NCBI RefSeq assembly: GCF_012910805.1
Contig: NZ_WTVK01000013.1
Coordinates: 58,190 to 122,189, forward strand
Length of the DNA: 64,000 nucleotides
DNA from: Aromatoleum evansii
GTDB lineage: Bacteria > Pseudomonadota > Gammaproteobacteria > Burkholderiales > Rhodocyclaceae
Reading direction: 5' to 3'
Within the stretch, counting starts at the first letter, position 1; each line of letters starts with the position of its first letter. Positions 59,162 to 64,000 of this stretch are shown piece by piece. A model generated the notes under the pieces. That model was not told where the DNA came from, did not search any database, and saw only the letters and a list, made by a program, of their open reading frames with translations. A program made the position numbers and the translations under genes.

Positions 59162-61231
59162 TCAGTTCAACTTGCCCAGTTTGCGGTAAAGGGTGTTGCG
59201 GCTGACGCCCAGTCTACGCGCGGCGGCGGAGACGTTCCCCCCTACCTCGCGCATCACGGTGGTGATCGCTTCGAGTTCGATTTCATCGAGGCTGCGCGGC
59301 GTGCTTGCAGCGGCTGCCTGCGGCACGATCGCTGCGGACGCTGCAGGCAACGCGGCAGCGAATGGCGAGGCGGCCGCCTGTGCCGCGAGCGCCACCGGCC
59401 GTTGAAGCGGCTCCGCGACCTCGTCGCCGCCGTCGATGCCGAAGAGCTCCTCGGGCAGATGCACCGAGGCGATCTCGTGCTCGTCGTCGTCGAGCAGCGC
59501 GACCGCCACCCGGATGACGTTCTGCAGCTGACGGACGTTGCCCGGCCACGGATAGCGCTCGAAGAAGCCCATGACCTCCTCGCTAATGCCGATCGGGCCG
59601 CTGCGGCGGTCCGCGGCTTCCATCTCGAGCAGGTTGGTGACGATGTGGCGGATGTCGGTGCGCTCGCGCAGTGGCGGCAGGGTCACGGTGAGGCTGTTGA
59701 CGCGGTAGTAGAGGTCCTCGCGGAACAGGCCCTGCTTGACGGCGTCGCGCAGCACACGGTGCGTCGCGCACACGAGGGAGATATCGACCGGGATCGACTT
59801 CATCGAGCCGATCGGCGTGACGCTGCGCTCCTGCAGCACGCGCAGCAGGCGCGCCTGCATGCCCAGCGGCATGTCGCCGATCTCGTCGAGGAACAGGGTT
59901 CCCCCGTGCGCCTGCTGCAGCTTGCCGACCGCCCCCTCGCGCCGTGCACCGGTGAAGGCCCCGCCGACATAGCCGAAGAGTTCGGACTCGATGAGATTTT
60001 CCGGAATCGCCGCGCAGTTGAGCGCAACGAAGGGGCCGTCGCTGCGTGCACCGCTGTTGTGGAAGGCGCGCGCGAAGAGCTCCTTTCCGACGCCCGACTC
60101 GCCCTGTATAAGCAACGGGATGTCCTTGCCCTGCACGCGGCGCGCACGGTCAAGCGCCAGTTGCAGGCGCACGTCACCGGTCGCGAGGCAATCGAGCGTG
60201 ATGAGCGACTTCGAGCGGTCGCAGGGTTTGCCCGCCGGTCTTGCCGGGTCCGCCACGGACTGCTGCAGTCGCGGCGCAGACACCTCGGCGCGTGGGCGGC
60301 GATGGCCGCGCACCTGCACATACACGGCTTCGCCGCGGCGCATCTCGAGCAACAGCAGGTCGTCGGGGGCATTCACGGCGCGGTCGAGCAGCTGACCGAA
60401 GCCCGTACGGAACAGGCTGCCGAAAGTGGGTGCATCAGCGAGCCCGGCCGGCAAGGCCAGCCATTCGCGCGCGACCGGGTTGGCACCCACGATCCGCCCA
60501 TCGGCATCGACCGCGAGCATCGCTTCCTGAAGGCTGCCGACGTATTCGGGGCGAGGATGGAAGGCGATGCGGACTTCTTTGGCGAACTCCGCCTCGAAGA
60601 GGCGTTTTTCCAGCAGCTGCACCGACAGGCGCACGAGGCCGAGCGTATGGCGCTGGTTGTTGCGCGAGTCGCCCGAGATGTCGAGCACGCCGGCAATGTG
60701 CCCCTGGGCGTTGAACACCGGCGCCGCACTGCAGGTCAAAAACCCGTTGCGTTCAAGGTAGTGCTCCGCACCATGGATCTCGACCGCGGCACCTTCCTGG
60801 ATTGCGGTGCCGATCGCGTTGGTGCCGCGAACCGCCTCGTCCCACGACGCACCGGGCTGCAGGGCGACACGTTGCGCGCGGCCGACGAAGTCCGGATCAC
60901 CGAGGCAGTGCAGGATCATGCCCCGCGTGTCGGCGAGGATGACCATGCTGCCGGAGGCGCGGATCTGCTCGAACACGTGCTCCATGATCCCGCCGGCGTG
61001 CTCCAGCAGCCTCGCGCTGCGATCGCGCGCATCGGAGAGCTGGGCGCGGCCTGCAGGATCGATCAGGTAGGCATCGAGGTGGTCGAGCCCGCCAGTGCGA
61101 CAGCGCTGCCAGGAACGCAGCACAGGAGGGGCGAGCCCGGCCTCTGGCGTCTGGCCAAGCTCGAAGAAAAATCGTCGCGCGTCCGAAATGGTGTTCTCGC
61201 GGCGATCCCGCAACTGCGGCAATACGGCCAT
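59162..61231 (-). CDS. Sigma-54-dependent transcriptional activator (AcoR-like)
   Basis: A 689-residue activator with an N-terminal sensory region (GAF-like, ~residues 60-220; PAS-like, ~220-310), a central AAA+ domain (Walker A GESGVGKELFARAF near 380; the sigma-54 contact motif GAFTGA near 445) and a Fis-type helix-turn-helix at the C terminus (VSAAARRLGVSRNTLYRKLG). This is the AcoR family, activated by small molecules such as alcohols, aldehydes or acetoin. The gene lies between two outward-facing sigma-54 promoters, so it probably switches on both aorABCD and pedF. Ribosome site GGAGGAG precedes ATG at 61231. Confidence 0.93.
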   Translation of the reverse strand: MAVLPQLRDRRENTISDARRFFFELGQTPEAGLAPPVLRSWQRCRTGGLDHLDAYLIDPAGRAQLSDARDRSARLLEHAGGIMEHVFEQIRASGSMVILADTRGMILHCLGDPDFVGRAQRVALQPGASWDEAVRGTNAIGTAIQEGAAVEIHGAEHYLERNGFLTCSAAPVFNAQGHIAGVLDISGDSRNNQRHTLGLVRLSVQLLEKRLFEAEFAKEVRIAFHPRPEYVGSLQEAMLAVDADGRIVGANPVAREWLALPAGLADAPTFGSLFRTGFGQLLDRAVNAPDDLLLLEMRRGEAVYVQVRGHRRPRAEVSAPRLQQSVADPARPAGKPCDRSKSLITLDCLATGDVRLQLALDRARRVQGKDIPLLIQGESGVGKELFARAFHNSGARSDGPFVALNCAAIPENLIESELFGYVGGAFTGARREGAVGKLQQAHGGTLFLDEIGDMPLGMQARLLRVLQERSVTPIGSMKSIPVDISLVCATHRVLRDAVKQGLFREDLYYRVNSLTVTLPPLRERTDIRHIVTNLLEMEAADRRSGPIGISEEVMGFFERYPWPGNVRQLQNVIRVAVALLDDDEHEIASVHLPEELFGIDGGDEVAEPLQRPVALAAQAAASPFAAALPAASAAIVPQAAAASTPRSLDEIELEAITTVMREVGGNVSAAARRLGVSRNTLYRKLGKLN

Positions 61232-61257
61232 CTTCTCCTCCTCTCCTGCGCGTCACT

Positions 61258-61313
61258 TTTGGGACTATTTTTTTGTTTGTCCCTTGTGTCAGAAAGTAGC
61301 ACCTGCACCAGGT
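61258..61313. promoter_or_regulatory. Inverted repeats upstream of pedF, possible activator sites
   Basis: In the intergenic region between the activator gene and pedF, GGGAC (61261-61265) and GTCCC (61279-61283) face each other over a T-rich spacer, and ACCTGCACCAGGT (61301-61313) is a perfect short dyad. They lie 110-165 bases before the sigma-54 promoter, the usual distance for enhancer-type binding sites. Confidence 0.4.
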
Positions 61314-61423
61314 CGAAGCAATCGGTCATCCGACTCGGCAACAACAGAGGAGCAATTTTCCTGCCAGCAGCTTTCAGGCGCCTTACCAAGGAAATAGGCC
61401 GTTTTCGTCACGCTCGACCGACG

Positions 61424-61439
61424 TGGCACAGGGCTTGCG
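61424..61439 (+). promoter_or_regulatory. Sigma-54 (-24/-12) promoter of pedF
   Basis: TGGCACAGGGCTTGCG reads TGGCACA-N4-TTGCG, a near-consensus sigma-54 promoter. Transcription should start near 61450, 48 bases before the GTG I take as pedF start. This excludes an upstream GTG at 61423 as translation start. Confidence 0.82.
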
Positions 61440-61497
61440 AAGGACTGTGCAGATCCGGCACCCCGGGCGTCGTCAATCAGAGATGAGGAATCAGAAG

Positions 61498-61944
61498 GTG
61501 GACAAGCACAACGACAAGGAGACATTGACCCGCAAACTGCGCGCCGCGGCCCTGGCCGTGGGACTCGCGCTCGGAGCGGGACTGGCCCACGCACACGGCG
61601 ACGTGACGCCGCAGGCGGTGGATGTATCGACGCTGCCGAAGCTCGGCGAGGACTGGCGCGAGGTGAACCCCTACCGCGACAACACTGAAGCGATCCGCAT
61701 CGGCGATTCGGCCTACAACCAGAACTGCGCGCGCTGCCACGGTCTTGGCGCGGTATCCGGTGGTATCGCGCCCGACCTGCGCAAGCTCGACATCGCGCCC
61801 GAAACGGACGAGTATTTCCTGCAGCGCATCCGCAATGGCGTGAGCCGCAACGGCGCCGTATACATGCCGCCGTTCGAGGGCATGCTGTCGCAGGAGGCAA
61901 TGTGGGCAATCAAGGCCTGGCTGGAGACCGTACGTGAAAAATGA
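61498..61944 (+). CDS. pedF: Cytochrome c-550 PedF-like
   Basis: A 148-residue periplasmic cytochrome with signal peptide ending at AHA and the mature start HGDVTPQAVDVSTLP, the hallmark of PedF-type cytochrome c-550, the electron acceptor for PQQ alcohol dehydrogenases. The single heme site is CARCH; the distal Met lies in VYMPPFEGM. I take GTG at 61498, because GAGGAA stands 7 bases before it; ATG at 61483 lacks a ribosome site. It lies downstream of a sigma-54 promoter and overlaps the next gene by 11 bases. No PQQ dehydrogenase gene is within the window. Confidence 0.88.
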   Translation: MDKHNDKETLTRKLRAAALAVGLALGAGLAHAHGDVTPQAVDVSTLPKLGEDWREVNPYRDNTEAIRIGDSAYNQNCARCHGLGAVSGGIAPDLRKLDIAPETDEYFLQRIRNGVSRNGAVYMPPFEGMLSQEAMWAIKAWLETVREK

Positions 61945-62776
61945 CCGACGCGCATTCCTGATCGCAGCGGGCGCCATGATGGCAGGCGCCCTGCTCCCGG
62001 CCCATGCGGCCGCACAGCCCGAAGTGCAGCAGGCGGGCACCCTGCGGGTGGCCGTCTATGCCGACTACGCGCCCTTCTCGGCGCGCGGCAAGGGGATAGA
62101 CGTGGCCCTCGCGCAGTCGCTGGCCGAGCGCCTGGGACTGCGTGCGGAGATCGTCGAGTTCCCGGCCGACGAGAACATGAACGACGACCTGCGCAACATG
62201 GTGTGGAAAGGGCATTACCTCGGCCACCGCCCGGCCGACGTGATGATGCATGTGCCCGTGGATGCCCAGTTCGCGGCCCAGAACGACAAGGTGGCGATCT
62301 TCGGCCCCTACCACCTCGAGACGATCGCGATCGCGCGCAATCCCGAGCGCGTGCCGTCGGTCGCCGGTTCGGCCGCGGTCGCATTCGAAGTCTTCACGCG
62401 CGAGAAGATCGGCGTCGAACTCGACACCCACGCGAGCGACTTCATGCTCCACGTGATGAACGGCCGCCTGCGCGACAACGTCGTGCATTTCCGCAGTGTC
62501 GCCGAAGCTGCTGCGGCGATGGCGAAGGGTGAAGTGAGCGCGGTGATGGCGCCACGCAGCCAGCTTGAGGGCGCATTCAAGGAGCAGCGGCAGTTCGCAA
62601 TCGACACGCTGACCATGCCCGAATTGCGCGTGAAAGGCTGGCCGCTGGGGATGGCCGTGAAGGCAGACCACAAGGATCTGGCCGCTGCCCTTTCGGAGGC
62701 GCTGGCGGACATTCAGCGCTCGGGCGAGCTCGCTCGCATCTTCTCGGCCCACGGCGTCACCCACAGGGTTCCCTGA
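61934..62776 (+). CDS. Quinoprotein-associated periplasmic binding protein (MoxJ/PedB-type)
   Basis: A 280-residue protein with a Tat-like start (MKNDRRAFLIAAGAMMAGALLPAHAAA, though with a single Arg pair) and a type II periplasmic-binding fold: TLRVAVYADYAPFSARGKGIDVALAQSLAERLGL, then KGHYLGHRPADVMMHVPVD. This matches the quinoprotein-dehydrogenase-associated binding proteins such as MoxJ, whose role in PQQ dehydrogenase function is assembly rather than transport. It starts inside the end of pedF, so the two are translationally coupled and share the sigma-54 promoter. Two strong hairpins follow it. Confidence 0.82.
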   Translation: MKNDRRAFLIAAGAMMAGALLPAHAAAQPEVQQAGTLRVAVYADYAPFSARGKGIDVALAQSLAERLGLRAEIVEFPADENMNDDLRNMVWKGHYLGHRPADVMMHVPVDAQFAAQNDKVAIFGPYHLETIAIARNPERVPSVAGSAAVAFEVFTREKIGVELDTHASDFMLHVMNGRLRDNVVHFRSVAEAAAAMAKGEVSAVMAPRSQLEGAFKEQRQFAIDTLTMPELRVKGWPLGMAVKADHKDLAAALSEALADIQRSGELARIFSAHGVTHRVP

Positions 62777-62782
62777 ACGCAC

Positions 62783-62867
62783 TTCGGGGCACTCTGCGCC
62801 CCGAAAGATTGCCGGATGCTCGATCAAACCTATGCAAGGTTTTGCCGAACATCCGGCTTCCTTTTTT
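62783..62867 (+). terminator. Hairpins after the pedF operon
   Basis: TTCGGGGC/GCCCCGAA (62783-62805) is a perfect eight-base-pair stem. A second stem GCCGGATG (62811-62818)/CATCCGGC (62850-62857) is followed by TTCCTTTTTT. Together they should end transcription from pedF; the far side faces the convergent ABC permease gene. Confidence 0.7.
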
Positions 62868-62917
62868 ACCTTGTTGTTCCGTTTTGGAGCACCTGCTCCA
62901 TGGCGTGACATCAGGGG

Positions 62918-63730
62918 TCAAGCAGGCTTGCCCCCCGCCCGCCTGAGCATCCCACGTTGCGGATCGTAGCCGCGCACCGCGAGCGTGAAGAACACCGCCA
63001 CGCAGCCCGCGACGATGGCGAGCGAAGTGGCGGCGAACTGGCCGTAGAGCGCGAAGCGGATCGCCTCGACCGCGTGCGTGAAGGGGTTCCATTGCGCCAC
63101 CGCATGCACGACGGCCGCACCTGACTCCTCCAGCTTCCACAGCGGATACAGCGCGGGCGAGACGAAGAACATCGGGAAGATCACGAAGTTCATCGTGCCG
63201 GCGAAGTTCTCCAGCTGGCGCACCTGCACCGACAGCAGCAGCCCCAGCGCGCCCAGCATCATGCCCGCGAGCACGATCACCGGCAGGGCGGTGAGCCAGC
63301 CCGACCACGGCACCTCGACGCCGAAGAGCCATGCGATCACGAGAAAGACGTAGGCTTGCAGCACCGACAGCAGGGTGCCGGCAAGGAGCTTGGCGAAGAG
63401 CAGATACCCGCGCGGCAGCGGCGCGGTGAGCAGCAGCCGCATCATCCCCATCTCGCGGTCGTACACCATCGCGAGCGAGGACTGCATGCCGTTGAACAGC
63501 AGCACCATGCCCAGCAGGCCCGGCACGATGTAGACCTGGTACGGGATGTAGGTGTCGTAGGGCGGGATGATCGAGACGCCAAAGACGTTCTGGAAGCCCG
63601 CCGCGAAGACGACGAGCCACAAGAGCGGGCGCACGAGGGCCGAGGCGAAGCGTCCGCCCTGGCGCACGAACTTGGCGAGCTCGCGCCCGGCGATGGCCTG
63701 CAGCGCGAGCCCGGCGTGGGAGAGTCTCAT
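62918..63730 (-). CDS. ABC-2 type permease of PQQ-alcohol-oxidation system (PedC-like)
   Basis: A 270-residue ABC-2 permease with about six membrane segments (LVRPLLWLVVFAAGFQNVFG, VYIVPGLLGMVLLFNGMQSSLAMVYDREMGMMRLLLTAPLPRGYLL, VVHAVAQWNPFTHAVEAIRFALYG), the usual DrrB/NodJ-like pattern. In PQQ-linked alcohol oxidation clusters such permeases occur next to a dedicated ATPase and a periplasmic protein of the type encoded at 63747. The export substrate is unknown. It is convergent to the pedF operon. No ATPase gene lies between it and the next gene. Confidence 0.83.
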   Translation of the reverse strand: MRLSHAGLALQAIAGRELAKFVRQGGRFASALVRPLLWLVVFAAGFQNVFGVSIIPPYDTYIPYQVYIVPGLLGMVLLFNGMQSSLAMVYDREMGMMRLLLTAPLPRGYLLFAKLLAGTLLSVLQAYVFLVIAWLFGVEVPWSGWLTALPVIVLAGMMLGALGLLLSVQVRQLENFAGTMNFVIFPMFFVSPALYPLWKLEESGAAVVHAVAQWNPFTHAVEAIRFALYGQFAATSLAIVAGCVAVFFTLAVRGYDPQRGMLRRAGGKPA

Positions 63731-63746
63731 GGGCCATCCTTTCCGT

Positions 63747-64000
63747 TCAGAACGCGCAGCGGCTGTCGCGCTGGTCGAAGCCGAGGGTGTCGAGGTTGTT
63801 GGTCGGGTGCAGGAAGCCCGCGATCGGGGCGCGCTCGATCACGGCGTTGTGGGTGGCGAGCAGCACGGGCTGACGCAGCTGGTTGTCCCACGGGCGGAAG
63901 CCCAGGCGGTTGCCCTTGAAGCCGTCGAGCGTGATCTCCTCGCCCTTGAGGTATTTCGCGACCGTGGCGAAGGGAGCGTTCTGCGTGCGCACCACCGCCT
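63747..64000 (-). CDS. PQQ-alcohol-oxidation-associated ABC binding protein, C-terminal end (5' truncated)
   Basis: Only the last ~83 residues are in the window; the frame is open to the right edge. They contain GFKGNRLGFRPWDNQLRQPVLLATHNAV and end TNNLDTLGFDQRDSRCAF. This is, to my reading, the conserved C terminus of branched-chain-type binding proteins found in PQQ-dependent alcohol dehydrogenase clusters. It would be periplasmic. It lies 16 bases upstream of the ABC-2 permease gene and is probably cotranscribed with it, so the cluster continues beyond the window. Confidence 0.75.
   Translation of the reverse strand, partial: AVVRTQNAPFATVAKYLKGEEITLDGFKGNRLGFRPWDNQLRQPVLLATHNAVIERAPIAGFLHPTNNLDTLGFDQRDSRCAF

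Noticed and set aside
59084..61486. An 800-codon plus-strand frame opposite the sigma-54 activator
   Set aside because: Antisense to a clear AAA+ activator with intact motifs; the translated product is arginine- and alanine-rich without any family pattern.
61423..61944. Upstream GTG (61423) as the pedF start
   Set aside because: It lies inside the sigma-54 promoter, upstream of the expected transcript start near 61450.
1..64000. CRISPR arrays, tRNA, rRNA, insertion sequences, phage genes
   Set aside because: Looked for regularly spaced repeats, clover-leaf-like elements with CCA, and transposase or integrase motifs; none was found by eye. A tRNAscan or Infernal run could still find a small RNA.

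Overview
The window is high-GC, gene-dense DNA of a betaproteobacterium. The combination of a tungsten aldehyde oxidoreductase operon, PQQ-alcohol-oxidation accessory genes, TRAP-transported tricarboxylate catabolism, NsrR-type nitrosative control and a decaheme/porin conduit points to Rhodocyclales (Aromatoleum/Azoarcus/Thauera type). This assignment is inferred from gene content; no rRNA or tRNA gene was found. I saw no transposase, phage gene or CRISPR array.

Layout. (1) 1-3730: 3' part of a molybdopterin enzyme, its Fe-S subunit, an NrfD-type membrane anchor and a TorD-type chaperone. (2) 3815-20993: a catabolic island with two LysR regulators, two PrpF-type isomerases, a DctPQM TRAP transporter, an itaconyl-CoA-type hydratase, a class III CoA-transferase, a CitE-type lyase, a fumarase/CMLE-superfamily lyase, TcuA/TcuB, a 2-hydroxyacid dehydrogenase and a porin. 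(3) 21075-25238: arsRCDA-acr3 arsenic resistance on the minus strand, then a CDF-like transporter. (4) 26350-32303: RluA, BtuF-like protein, LysR/MFS pair, HPP-CBS protein, NsrR and a small membrane protein behind a promoter carrying overlapping dyads. (5) 32381-42676: housekeeping genes lptG, lptF, pepA, holC, valS, tusA, an M48 protease and moaC. (6) 42836-49752: an MtrB/PioB-like barrel, an MtrA/DmsE-like decaheme cytochrome, a monoheme cytochrome, a secreted protein, a CDGSH protein, two YceI proteins and a cytochrome b561. (7) 49791-64000: an NmrA-like reductase with a divergent LysR, tungstate ABC genes tupB and tupC, a kinase-like protein, the aor operon (aorA, aorB, aorC, aorD), a sigma-54 activator, cytochrome c-550 PedF with a periplasmic binding protein, and ABC components of a PQQ-alcohol-oxidation system.

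How the genes may work together. The most striking region is (2). Read as one pathway it would take tricarballylate to cis-aconitate (TcuAB), to trans-aconitate (PrpF-type isomerase), to itaconate (superfamily lyase acting as a decarboxylase), to itaconyl-CoA, citramalyl-CoA, and finally acetyl-CoA plus pyruvate. The middle two steps resemble the Ustilago itaconate biosynthesis enzymes Adi1 and Tad1, here coupled to degradation. A 10-base motif shared by three upstream regions supports joint control.

In region (7), good matches to sigma-54 promoters lie on both sides of the sigma-54 activator gene, facing outwards to aorABCD and to pedF. This suggests that one activator links alcohol oxidation in the periplasm with tungsten-dependent aldehyde oxidation in the cytoplasm, with tupBC supplying the metal. 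Region (6) looks like an outer-membrane electron conduit.
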